A DNA stretch of 64,000 bases, from the NCBI RefSeq assembly GCF_002086815.1, contig NZ_MVID01000016.1, forward strand, positions 60,561 through 124,560, written 5' to 3'. This document shows, piece by piece, positions 33,130 to 41,037 of this stretch (position 1 is the stretch's first letter; every line of letters begins with the position of its first letter). The notes under the pieces are model-generated. The model made no database searches. It had not been told where the DNA came from and was given only the letters and a program-made list of their open reading frames with translations. Both the position numbers and the translations under genes were made by a program. The DNA comes from Mycolicibacterium parafortuitum. Lineage in GTDB: Bacteria > Actinomycetota > Actinomycetes > Mycobacteriales > Mycobacteriaceae.

Positions 33130-34062
33130 TCACTTTTTCTCCAGCGTGAATTGCACGACGTCGGTGTAGCCCTCGCGGAACAGGTCCGCGCAACCGGTCA
33201 GGTACTTGTAGAACCGTTCGTAGATCTCCTCGGAGGTGATCGCGACGGCCTCGTCCTTCTTGTCCTTGAGGTTCGCGGCCCAGGTGTCGAGGGTTTTGAC
33301 GTAGTGCGGCTGAAGGTGCTGCTCCAGGGTGACGGTGTAGCCGTTGCGCTTGGCGGCGTCGGTCACCTGAGCGGCCAGCGGTAGGCGGCCACCGGGATAG
33401 ATCTCGTCCATGATGAATTTGATGAAGCGCACCTTCGACATGGTCAGCGGCAGCTTCTTGGCTTTGATCTCGTCATCGCTCGGAATGATGATCGTGTGCA
33501 GCATCTGCACGCCGTCGTCGGGCAGCCAGCTGTAGGTGTTCTTCATGTAGTCGTCGTACTTGTTGAAGCCGAAGTGCTCGAACGCGCCGATCGACACGAT
33601 CCGGTCGACCTTGCCCTCGAACTCTTCCCACGGCTGCAGCCGGACCTCCATGCTGCGGGTGGTGTCGATGTTCGGGAACCGGTTGGTCTCGATGTGCTGC
33701 TTCTGGTTCTCCGACAGCGTCAGGCCGATGACGTTCACGTCGTACTTCTCGACGGCGCGCTGGATGGTCGAGCCCCAGCCGCACCCGATGTCGAGCAGCG
33801 TCATCCCCGGCTCGAGGCCGAGTTTGCCCAGGGAGAGATCGACTTTCGCGAGCTGTGCCTGCTCGAGCGTGTAGTCGTCCTTCTCGAAGTACGCGCAGCT
33901 GTAGGTCTGCGACGGGTCCTGCCAGAGCTTGAAGAAGTCGTTGGAGATGTCGTAGTGGAACTGGACTTCCTTCTTGTCCGATCCGCGCGTCTCGGCGGCG
34001 GACTTCGCGAGCCACGCCGACTGGGCGGTGGCGTCGGGCTGTTCGGTGGAAGTGTTCGGCAT
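33130..34062 (-). CDS. Mycolic-acid-type cyclopropane/methyl transferase
   Basis: 310 aa with the full family signature: FHYDISNDFFKLWQDPSQTY, LLDIGCGWGSTIQRAVEKYD, VIGLTLSENQ, and the active-site SIGAFEHFGFNKYDDY with Glu and His intact. It transfers a methyl group from SAM onto a cis double bond of a meromycolate or fatty acyl chain, giving cyclopropane, methyl or hydroxyl modifications. The exact paralogue (CmaA, MmaA, PcaA) cannot be told by eye. It is upstream of and co-oriented with the divergent copy at 32131. Confidence 0.92.
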   Translation of the reverse strand: MPNTSTEQPDATAQSAWLAKSAAETRGSDKKEVQFHYDISNDFFKLWQDPSQTYSCAYFEKDDYTLEQAQLAKVDLSLGKLGLEPGMTLLDIGCGWGSTIQRAVEKYDVNVIGLTLSENQKQHIETNRFPNIDTTRSMEVRLQPWEEFEGKVDRIVSIGAFEHFGFNKYDDYMKNTYSWLPDDGVQMLHTIIIPSDDEIKAKKLPLTMSKVRFIKFIMDEIYPGGRLPLAAQVTDAAKRNGYTVTLEQHLQPHYVKTLDTWAANLKDKKDEAVAITSEEIYERFYKYLTGCADLFREGYTDVVQFTLEKK

Positions 34063-34295
34063 GCGGCCCCATCCTGTGTGCAGTCAGATCTCACGATCAT
34101 GTGCGGCTCGGCTGTTGGCTCAACTCGGCCTTCGTCCGCTTCCAGGTGCGCACCCGATCCGCACGCACACACGGCGGTTGGGCCGACCATACCTGCCGGA
34201 CCAGTGGCGGTCGAGTGGGCTCGCGACCGGCGCCACGGGATCTTTCGCCGATACCGCGGCGCGCGCAGACCGCGCGCGCGGACCAGGATGGGGTC

Positions 34296-35093
34296 ATGTC
34301 GGACACCGCCGAACCCCGAACCCCGAAGATCGCCTTGACCCCGGAGATCGCCTCGACCCCGGAGATCGCCTTCACCCCGAAGATCTATGTCAAGGCATGC
34401 ATCAACGGTGCCCGCACCCCCGATCAGCACCCGAACCTGCCGGTCACCCCCGAGCAACTCGCCGCGGAGGCTGTGGCCGCGCACGCCGCGGGTGCGCGGG
34501 CGGTGCACATGCACCCCAAGGACCGCGACGGGGTGGATTCGCTGCGCGCCGCCGAGGTCGACGCCGCGGTCGCCGCGGTGCGGCACGCCGCGCCGGGCCT
34601 GCCGGTGGGCGTGACGACCGGGTTCTGGGCGCTGCCCGACGCGGGTCAGCGGCGCAAAGCGGTCGAGGAGTGGAGCGTGCTGCCTGACTTCGCGTCGCTG
34701 AACTGGCATGAGCCGGGGTCCCCGGAGCTGGCCGAGTTGCTGCTGAGTCGCGGGCTGGGCGTCGAGGTCGGCATCTTCCACGCCGAGGCCGCGCGGTCCT
34801 GGGCGGCCTCGGACATCAAGCGGCACTGTATGCGGGTGATGGTCGAGCTGGGTGCCGACGGCGACGTCGCCACCGCGGACGAGATACTCGGCCTGGTCGC
34901 GGCCGCCGGGTCGCCCGCGCCGGTACTGCTGCACGGGCTGGACGAAAGTTGTTGGCCGCTGCTGGAACACGCCGGGGTGTGCGGTGTGCAGACCCGCATC
35001 GGGATGGAGGACACCCTGGTGCTGCCCGACGGGTCGGTGGCCGACGGTAACGCCGCGCTGGTCGCGGCCGCGGTCGAGCTGCTCAGTCGGTAG
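34296..35093 (+). CDS. Beta-keto acid cleavage enzyme (BKACE, DUF849) family
   Basis: 265 aa from the ATG at 34296. The core begins PKIYVKACINGARTPDQHP, the first strand and metal/substrate loop of BKACE proteins, and continues with AGARAVHMHPKDRDG (metal-binding His pair) and VGVTTGFWAL. Family members cleave a beta-keto acid with acetyl-CoA to acetoacetate plus a new CoA ester. The N-terminus is unusual: four tandem TPxI units (TPKIALTPEIASTPEIAF then TPKIY) precede and include the first strand, encoded by an 18-bp repeat, so about 20 extra residues are added. It overlaps the convergent cupin gene by 11 nt. Confidence 0.85.
   Translation: MSDTAEPRTPKIALTPEIASTPEIAFTPKIYVKACINGARTPDQHPNLPVTPEQLAAEAVAAHAAGARAVHMHPKDRDGVDSLRAAEVDAAVAAVRHAAPGLPVGVTTGFWALPDAGQRRKAVEEWSVLPDFASLNWHEPGSPELAELLLSRGLGVEVGIFHAEAARSWAASDIKRHCMRVMVELGADGDVATADEILGLVAAAGSPAPVLLHGLDESCWPLLEHAGVCGVQTRIGMEDTLVLPDGSVADGNAALVAAAVELLSR
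34320..34391 (+). repeat. 18-bp tandem repeat, four units, in BKACE N-terminus
   Basis: Four consecutive 18-nt units start at 34320, 34338, 34356 and 34374 with core ACCCCG(A/G)AGATC. The last unit is the normal start of the enzyme fold. The units are in frame (six codons each), so changes in copy number would lengthen or shorten the protein tail without a frameshift. Confidence 0.85.
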
Positions 35094-35529
35094 GGGCGCC
35101 GAGCGCGAAGTCGGCGAAGTCGAATCCGGGCACGACGACGCAGCTGACCAGATACGGCTGGTCGTCGCGGGGGCGGGCCCGCTGCCAATGCCCCGGCGGC
35201 ACCACGAACTGCGGGCTCTCGCCGGCGAGGATGTCGGCGCCCAGCAGATGTGTTTCCGCGGTCTCCTGGTGTTGCCCCACCTCCAGGAGCAGCGGGCCGC
35301 CGGAGTGGTACAGCCACAGCTCGGCGCTGCGCACCGTGTGCCAGGCCGACTGCTGCCCCGGCATGAGCAGGAACAGGATCGCGGTTCCCGCGCTGCGGCT
35401 GCCGGAGTACTCGGGCGGCAGCACCGACTGAGGCACGGTCAGGTCGCTGCGCCAGGTCTCCCGGAACCATCCGCCCTCGGGATGAGGGGAGAGGTCGAGC
35501 CGACGCGCCCATTCGGGAAGATCGCTCAT
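35083..35529 (-). CDS. Cupin-fold protein, DUF985 family
   Basis: 148 aa. LDLSPHPEGGWFRETWRS at the N-terminus, ILFLLMPGQQSAWHTVRSAELWLYH and VPPGHWQRARP match DUF985/cupin_5 proteins, small single-domain beta-barrels of unknown or sugar-related function. The last codons overlap the end of the BKACE gene on the other strand. Family is clear; function is not established. Confidence 0.85.
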   Translation of the reverse strand: MSDLPEWARRLDLSPHPEGGWFRETWRSDLTVPQSVLPPEYSGSRSAGTAILFLLMPGQQSAWHTVRSAELWLYHSGGPLLLEVGQHQETAETHLLGADILAGESPQFVVPPGHWQRARPRDDQPYLVSCVVVPGFDFADFALGAPTD

Positions 35530-35555
35530 CGGCTCACCCTAGTAGTCTTCTGCGC

Positions 35556-35975
35556 ATGTCTCGCGCGCTTCCGGGGTGGCTTGTCGCGCTGTGCGCGCTG
35601 TTGGTCGCGATATGCGGCTGGCTGCCGTGGCTGACGTCGTCCGAGGGCGGGGGCCGGGCCAACGCGATCGGCGGCGTGGCGGGTGCGATGCCGGTGCCGC
35701 CGCCGGGATTCGGGGTGGGGCAGCTGATCGTGCTGTTGTCCTCGACACTGGTGGTGGCCGGTGCGATGGCTGCCCGCGGCATCTCCGGACGGCTGGCTTC
35801 GACGGCGGCGCTGGCGATCTCGGTGGTGCTGGTGGTGCTGGCGGTCTGGTTCTACCGGCTCTACGTGTACCCGCCGGTGACGGCCGGATACGGCCTCTAC
35901 GCGGCGGGCGGTGTCGCGCTGGTTGCGGTGCTGTTGTCGGTGTGGGCGATGCTTGCGGCGTGGGCATCCCGATGA
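35556..35975 (+). CDS. Small integral membrane protein, 139 aa
   Basis: Four hydrophobic segments alternate with short loops (for example WLVALCALLVAICGWLPWL and LAISVVLVVLAVWFY), and the C-terminal helix ends AWASR. No conserved domain is recognised. It starts 26 nt from the divergent cupin gene and lies 28 nt ahead of an acetyltransferase gene; the two may share a message. Role unknown. Confidence 0.7.
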   Translation: MSRALPGWLVALCALLVAICGWLPWLTSSEGGGRANAIGGVAGAMPVPPPGFGVGQLIVLLSSTLVVAGAMAARGISGRLASTAALAISVVLVVLAVWFYRLYVYPPVTAGYGLYAAGGVALVAVLLSVWAMLAAWASR

Positions 35976-36003
35976 GCGCTTGCGCGAAGAGCAGAAGATC
36001 CCG

Positions 36004-36600
36004 ATGAGCGGTTTCGTGCAACCCGTCACGCTGACGGGGCGGCGCGGGGTGACGCTGGACCCTCTTGCCCGCGAGCATCTTCCGGAGATCGAGGCGGCAG
36101 CCGCCGACGGTGAACTCGGCAGGCTCTGGTTCACCGCCGCCCCGAAGTCCGGCGCGGCAGCCGACTGGCTCGACGTGAGATTGGCGGCGCAGTCGCCGGA
36201 CACCGGACTGACGTTCGTGGTGCGCGATCGTGCCGGTGCGCTGATCGGGTCGTCGAGCTATCTCAACGTCGACGGCCCGAACCGGCGACTGGAGATCGGC
36301 GCCACCTGGTATGTCGACGCGGTGCGGCGCACCGGTGTCAACTCCGAGACGAAGTTACTGATGCTGTCCCACGCGTTCGACGAGTTGGATTGCGTCGCAG
36401 TGGAATTCCGCACTCATTTCTTCAACTCGGTGAGCCGCACCGCGATCGAGCGCCTCGGTGCCAAGCTTGACGGTGTGTTGCGCAGCCATCAACTGCTGCC
36501 GGACGGTTCACGCCGCGACACCGTCGTGTATTCGATTCTCGACATCGAGTGGCCGGCCGTGCGGTCCAATCTGGAATTCCAGTTGGACCGGCACGGCTGA
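36004..36600 (+). CDS. GNAT family N-acetyltransferase (RimJ/RimL-like)
   Basis: 198 aa from the ATG at 36004. It has the acetyl-CoA-dependent GNAT layout of RimL-type proteins: LDPLAREHLPEIEAAA at the start, FVVRDRAGALIGSSSYLN (strand 4), WYVDAVRRTGVNSETKLLML, where the R/Q-x-x-G-x-G/A loop reads RRTGVN, and the C-terminal AIERLGAKLDGVLRSHQLLPDG typical of the family. It probably acetylates an amino group of a protein, small molecule or drug. It is convergent with hsp20. Confidence 0.82.
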   Translation: MSGFVQPVTLTGRRGVTLDPLAREHLPEIEAAAADGELGRLWFTAAPKSGAAADWLDVRLAAQSPDTGLTFVVRDRAGALIGSSSYLNVDGPNRRLEIGATWYVDAVRRTGVNSETKLLMLSHAFDELDCVAVEFRTHFFNSVSRTAIERLGAKLDGVLRSHQLLPDGSRRDTVVYSILDIEWPAVRSNLEFQLDRHG

Positions 36601-36610
36601 CCGGCCGGGA

Positions 36611-37060
36611 TCACCCGGCGTCGACGGTGGTCGCCTCGATCGAGGTCTGCGAACCGGCGTGGTTGATCTCGATCTTGCGCGGCTTGGCCTTCTCGGCGAC
36701 CGGAATCGTCACCGTGAGCACGCCGTTCTCATAGGTGGCCGAGATCGCCGAGGTGTCGATGCCGTCGCCGAGCGTGAGCTGACGACGGTACGTGCCGTAG
36801 AAGCGTTCGCTGGCCAGCCATTGAGCGGAGTCCTCGGAACGCGCGGTGCGGTGCGCCGAAATCGTCAGCATGCCGTTGTCGACGTTCACGTCGACCGAAC
36901 CGGGATCGACACCTGGCAGATCGGCGGTCAGCACGTAGTGGTCGTCGACCTTGCACAGATCCATCGGCATGAAGCGCGGCGCGCGGTTGGATCCGGTCTG
37001 GCCCGCGAGCAGGCCCCGGGTCAGAGCATCGAAATCACTGAACGGATCAAAGCGGAGCAC
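36611..37060 (-). CDS. hsp20: Small heat-shock protein, Hsp20/alpha-crystallin family
   Basis: 149 aa. The alpha-crystallin domain runs from about residue 30 to 130, with DLPGVDPGSVDVNVDNGMLTI and the C-terminal YENGVLTVTIP motif; a short tail follows. It is an ATP-independent holdase that binds unfolding proteins. The GTG start at 37060 has a GGGAGG site 9 nt upstream. A CIRCE-like element lies 74-100 bp upstream over the putative promoter, so HrcA-type heat-shock control is likely, rather than the HspR or DosR control known for other mycobacterial Hsp20 genes. Confidence 0.92.
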   Translation of the reverse strand: MLRFDPFSDFDALTRGLLAGQTGSNRAPRFMPMDLCKVDDHYVLTADLPGVDPGSVDVNVDNGMLTISAHRTARSEDSAQWLASERFYGTYRRQLTLGDGIDTSAISATYENGVLTVTIPVAEKAKPRKIEINHAGSQTSIEATTVDAG

Positions 37061-37088
37061 AGCAATCCACCTCCCTGCGATACTCAGA

Positions 37089-37107
37089 GCCCGCCACCCT
37101 GGCGGGC
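37089..37107. repeat. Stem-loop in hsp20 5' leader
   Basis: GCCCGCC (37089-37095) and GGCGGGC (37101-37107) form a GC-only 7-bp stem with a 5-nt loop in the untranslated leader of hsp20, upstream of the ribosome site. It is probably too stable and too far from the ribosome site to be a simple thermometer; it may stabilise the message. Confidence 0.4.
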
Positions 37108-37133
37108 GACCAAATCACTGTGCACCAGCAAGA

Positions 37134-37160
37134 TTAGCACTCGAGGTAGGGGAGTGCCAG
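37134..37160. promoter_or_regulatory. CIRCE-like HrcA operator over the hsp20 promoter
   Basis: TTAGCACTC (37134-37142), a 9-nt spacer and GAGTGCCAG (37152-37160) match the CIRCE consensus TTAGCACTC-N9-GAGTGCTAA at 16 of 18 positions. On the minus strand the same stretch holds a CTGGCA -35 and a TAATCT -10 box spaced 18 nt, so HrcA binding would block hsp20 transcription. Confidence 0.7.
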
Positions 37161-37207
37161 CCCGGTTTCGGGTCGAATTTCTGCGGGCTCGGCCACCGTC
37201 TCGGCCC

Positions 37208-38095
37208 TTACGGCACCGCGATGATCTGTCCGGCGCGCAGCCGCTTGCCGCACTGATCGCAGTCGAGCGCGGGGGTGAAGGTGCGCCCGCACGCCGTATG
37301 GGTCAGCACCACCGCGGGGCCTTCGGGGGACGGGAACCAGCGTTGTGCCCACGTCAGCGCGCACACCAGTACCGGAAAGAACGCCAGCCCCTTGTCGGTC
37401 AGCTGGTAGCGCGCGCCGTCCTGAACGAGGATGCCCTCGTCGGTGAACACCGACAGCCGGCCCGCGATGGTGGCCGGTGGCGCACCCAACTGCGCCTGGA
37501 AGTCGGTGAACCGGCGGACCCCGACGAACGCCGCGACCAGCAGCGCGAACGCCCACTGGTCGCCGACCACGCTCATCGTCTGGGGGAACAGCAGCGCGGC
37601 ACCCGAGCGCCTGCCGCTGGAGCGCCGGCGGTTGCTGCCCGACGGGATCGACCGCTGCCAGGAGCCGCTCGGACCCCACTGCGCGGCAACGTCTTTCCCG
37701 CCGGCGGGCGCACCGCACGCCCGGCACGTCGTGACGGGCTGGAACGCGCTGGCGCATGCCGAGTGGTACATGCGGGGCAGCGGTTCGGCGTGCTCGGGCA
37801 CCCACCGGCGTTCCCATTCCCAGATCGAGGTCAGCATCGGCCACAGTGATCGTCCCTTCGCGGTCGGCAGGTATTCCGACCGCGGCGGGTTGCTCTGGTA
37901 CTGGCTGCGTTCGAGCAGTCCGTCGGCGGTCAGCGACTGCAGCCGGCCCGACAGCACGGCGTTGGACACCGGCAGTGCCGCCTGGAAATCACCGTAGCGC
38001 CGCGCCCCCAGAAGCGCGCGCTGCACGATGAGCAGCGTCCACTCGTCGCCGAGCAGACTCAGCATCCGGGCGACGGCGTTGGGCGCCCCGGTCAA
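37208..38095 (-). CDS. Transcriptional regulator with two HxlR domains
   Basis: 295 aa. Residues about 10-100 and about 170-250 are two winged-helix HxlR units: LGDEWTLLIVQRALLGARRYGDFQAAL, and VGDQWAFALLVAAFVGVRRFTDFQAQLG. Each is followed by a short Cys-containing segment (CRACG and CDQCG) that looks like a zinc ribbon half. HxlR proteins normally are about 110 aa and dimerise, so this is a fused pseudo-dimer. The TTG start directly follows the stop of the carotenoid-oxygenase gene, so it is the third gene of the thiolase operon and likely its regulator. Confidence 0.85.
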   Translation of the reverse strand: MTGAPNAVARMLSLLGDEWTLLIVQRALLGARRYGDFQAALPVSNAVLSGRLQSLTADGLLERSQYQSNPPRSEYLPTAKGRSLWPMLTSIWEWERRWVPEHAEPLPRMYHSACASAFQPVTTCRACGAPAGGKDVAAQWGPSGSWQRSIPSGSNRRRSSGRRSGAALLFPQTMSVVGDQWAFALLVAAFVGVRRFTDFQAQLGAPPATIAGRLSVFTDEGILVQDGARYQLTDKGLAFFPVLVCALTWAQRWFPSPEGPAVVLTHTACGRTFTPALDCDQCGKRLRAGQIIAVP

Positions 38096-39634
38096 CTACA
38101 GGCCGATCGCGCCCGCGGCGGAGTCGCTCTTGCGCCACCGCGGAAGATCCGATCCCGGCGCCCACGTCGAGTGGGTGCCGCTGGAAATACGCTCCGGCAG
38201 TTGCAGTTTGACGACCGGACCATCGCCGACCCGCGCGGCGTCGAACACCAAGCAGTAGGACGCGTCGGTGTTCATGTCGGTGGTGAGGGTGACGAGGTAG
38301 CCGTCGTCCTCGCCCGAGCCGCCGACACGGGGTGCCATGGCCGTCTCGCTGCCGAACACGCCGTCCTCGAACGTGTACTTCTGTTCGGTGCCGGTGTGCA
38401 GATCGTGTTTGACCAGCCCGTCGAACAGGAACCAGCCGGGCTTGCCGGTGGCGGCGTAGGTGTAGCGGTACGGCCGCCCGGCGTACCCGGGGTTGATCAT
38501 GCCGAACTCGGTGAGGCTGTCCGACAGCCGTTCCTCGCGGGCCTGTCCGGTCTTGAGGTTGAACCGCCAGCGGTGCAGCCGGGTCTGCATGCCGTCCAGC
38601 GACAGGCTGCGGAAGATCTGGCGGTACTTTCCGCTCATCCCGTTGTCGACGCCCTCGGTGGGTTCGGGGTCGCCCTGGAAGAACCCGTCGAGCACGATCT
38701 CGTCGCCGTCCTCGAAGGCGTTCGGGAAATGCAGCACGTAGGTCGGATCGGTCTCGAACCACATGATCTGCGACGTGTCACCGCGGCGGGGGATCACCGC
38801 GAAACGCGACGGAACGTCGCGGTGGAACCGCGGCAGATGGATGTTGTGCTCGAGCAGCGACGCATCCCAGAACAACGGAAAGTCGTTGAGGATCACGTAG
38901 TTCTCGGTGAAGGCCATGTCGTGCGGCAGGCGCGGGCCGGGCAGCGGGACGTCGACGTTGTGCACCACGTCGCCGGCGGGGCTGACCACGCCGTAGCGCA
39001 TGAACGGCGCCTGCTTGCTGTAGTTGAAGAACAGCAGCTCGCCGGTGTGGTCGTCGACCTTCGGATGCGCGGACACTCCCCAGTCGTTCGGGAAGCCGCC
39101 GTTCCAGTCCTCCTTGCCGAGCGCGTCGCCCGAGCACGGGTCGATCTTGTACAGGTCGCCGCACTGGTAGTGACTGGTCAGCGCGACTCCGCGATGCACG
39201 ATCACATCGGTCGACGATGCGTCCTTCATCAAGGTCCGCGCGCCCCAGCCGTAGTCGACCCTGGCCGCTTCGATGGGCTCGGCGATGCCGGGCCACAGCG
39301 GGCCGCCGGCCTCGTCCTCCGCGGCCAGGCCGTCGGTGCGGACGAACCGGTTGCGGTAGAACGCCTTTCCGTCCCGGAACCCGACGATGTGCAGCATGCC
39401 GTCACCGTCGAACGGGTGGTAGTACTTCAGCGCCGGGTGTAGCGGGTTCTCGGTGTTGCGCAGGTACACCCCGTCGAGATCGGCCGGGATCTGGCCTTCG
39501 ACGACAGGCAGGTCGTCGTGGTCCCACTCGGTGGTCTGTGGACGCCACGGCCCGGTGCGGTACGGATGGTCGTCGTCCTCGGGCAGCGTCGACAGGAACT
39601 TGGCGACGACCTCGGGGTGGGTGCTGATGCTCAT
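38096..39634 (-). CDS. Carotenoid cleavage oxygenase (RPE65/CCD/lignostilbene dioxygenase family)
   Basis: 512 aa from the ATG at 39634, which overlaps the thiolase stop. The seven-bladed propeller signature is visible, including GVYLRNTENP, FDGDGMLHIVGF, and iron-ligand His segments VSAHPKVD, RLPHDMAFTENYVIL, YVLHFPNAFEDGDEIVLDG and the C-terminal GTHSTWAPG. Such non-haem Fe(II) enzymes cut a C=C bond of carotenoids, apocarotenoids or stilbenes with O2. The neighbours, a thiolase and an HxlR regulator, suggest the product enters acyl-CoA breakdown. Confidence 0.92.
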   Translation of the reverse strand: MSISTHPEVVAKFLSTLPEDDDHPYRTGPWRPQTTEWDHDDLPVVEGQIPADLDGVYLRNTENPLHPALKYYHPFDGDGMLHIVGFRDGKAFYRNRFVRTDGLAAEDEAGGPLWPGIAEPIEAARVDYGWGARTLMKDASSTDVIVHRGVALTSHYQCGDLYKIDPCSGDALGKEDWNGGFPNDWGVSAHPKVDDHTGELLFFNYSKQAPFMRYGVVSPAGDVVHNVDVPLPGPRLPHDMAFTENYVILNDFPLFWDASLLEHNIHLPRFHRDVPSRFAVIPRRGDTSQIMWFETDPTYVLHFPNAFEDGDEIVLDGFFQGDPEPTEGVDNGMSGKYRQIFRSLSLDGMQTRLHRWRFNLKTGQAREERLSDSLTEFGMINPGYAGRPYRYTYAATGKPGWFLFDGLVKHDLHTGTEQKYTFEDGVFGSETAMAPRVGGSGEDDGYLVTLTTDMNTDASYCLVFDAARVGDGPVVKLQLPERISSGTHSTWAPGSDLPRWRKSDSAAGAIGL

Positions 39635-40851
39635 GGTGTCCTTCCGACGACGAAACTGACCGTGGTGGCGGTGCTGCCGCCGAAGTTCAACGTGCCGAAC
39701 GTTTTCGCGTTCTCGACCTGGTACTCGCCGGCGGTGCCGCTGACCTGGCGGGCCGCGTCGAGCAGCATCCGCACCCCGGAGGCCCCGACCGGGTGGCCGC
39801 CGCCGATCAGCCCGCCGCTGGGATTGATGGGCAGCCGGCCGCCGATCGCGATCTCGCCGTGTTCGATCGCCTGCCAGGACAGGCCGGGTTCGGTCAGGCC
39901 GATGTGGTCGATCGCCAGGTACTCGCTGGGGGTGAAGCAGTCGTGCACCTCGAACCCGTGTACGTCGTCGAGGGTCACCCGGGCCCGGCCGAAGGCGTCC
40001 AGCACCGCGGCGCGGACGTGCGGGAACACGTACGGGTCCTCGGCGGAGTGCTCGAGCTTCTGGCGCAGTCCCAGCCCGACGGTGCGATGCCCCCAGCCCT
40101 CGATGCGCCCGATCGGCCGCGCGGTCGGATGGTCCTTCAGCCACGCGTCGCTGACCAGCACGATGCCCGCGCCGCCGTCGGTCAACTGGCTGCAGTCCAG
40201 CCGGCGAAGAACACCGTCGACGACGGGGTTGAGGGTGTCGTCGGCAGGCGGCGGGGACGGCACCGCCCACTCCCGGGTCTGGGCCAGGGGGTTGGCGCGG
40301 GCGCTGGTGAAGTTCAGGTCGGCGATGGCACGCAGGTGCGTCTCGTCGAGGCCGTAGCGGCGGTCGTATTCGGCGGCGACCGCGTTGAACATGTGCGGCC
40401 ACATGTATTTCGCGTCCTGGCCCTCATGTCCGGTCCACGCCGCGGCGCCCAGGATCGACGTCGCGGTGTCGCCGGGCACCGTCTTCTCCAGCTCGACGCC
40501 GACGACCAGCGCGCTCCGGTACGCCCCGGAGCGCAGATCGGCGATCGCCGCCAGCGTCGCCACGCTGCCGGACGCGCACGCGGCCTCGTGCCGCGACGCC
40601 GGCACGTCCCAGAGCCCGTCGACGACGGTGGCCGGCATGGCGCCGAGATGTCCCTGGTGGGTGAACAGTTCCCCGAACGCGTTGGCGACGTGCACGACGC
40701 CGATCTCGGCGGCGTCGACCCTCGCGTTCTGCAGCGTCGCAGACACGACCTCGCGGGTCAGGTCGGCGAAATCCAGGCCCTCGCGCTGGTAGTTGCGCGC
40801 GAAGTCGCTCTGGTAGCCACCCAGGATCCAGACGTCGTCGGCGGAGCTCAC
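39631..40851 (-). CDS. Thiolase-family protein (SCP-x-like acetyl-CoA acyltransferase)
   Basis: 406 aa from a GTG start at 40851. The nucleophilic Cys is in EAACASGSVATL, and the C-terminal GGGHPVGASG holds the active His. The last block reads NFGGSTATTVSF in place of the CxG motif of ordinary thiolases, a trait of the SCP-x/steroid-thiolase branch. It probably releases acetyl- or propionyl-CoA from a branched or cyclic 3-ketoacyl-CoA. It leads the operon thiolase, carotenoid oxygenase, HxlR regulator. Confidence 0.88.
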   Translation of the reverse strand: MSSADDVWILGGYQSDFARNYQREGLDFADLTREVVSATLQNARVDAAEIGVVHVANAFGELFTHQGHLGAMPATVVDGLWDVPASRHEAACASGSVATLAAIADLRSGAYRSALVVGVELEKTVPGDTATSILGAAAWTGHEGQDAKYMWPHMFNAVAAEYDRRYGLDETHLRAIADLNFTSARANPLAQTREWAVPSPPPADDTLNPVVDGVLRRLDCSQLTDGGAGIVLVSDAWLKDHPTARPIGRIEGWGHRTVGLGLRQKLEHSAEDPYVFPHVRAAVLDAFGRARVTLDDVHGFEVHDCFTPSEYLAIDHIGLTEPGLSWQAIEHGEIAIGGRLPINPSGGLIGGGHPVGASGVRMLLDAARQVSGTAGEYQVENAKTFGTLNFGGSTATTVSFVVGRTP

Positions 40852-41037
40852 CCCCGCACCGTACTACAACTAACAGAGTGACTGCTGACGGGCGGTCTCG
40901 CCGGCTTCTTGTCTGAACCGACGAGACCTTGACAGAGACTGTGGTGACCACCGCCTCCGTCCCACGCCTGCATTGCCCACCTCCCCGGGGCGCAAACCCT
41001 GCAATCGCAAAGCGAAAGGGTGGGTATCTCTGTGATC

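Noticed and set aside
34255..34285. Alternating CG stretch upstream of the BKACE gene
   Set aside because: Short GC-alternating runs are common in this genome; no clear terminator or operator shape.
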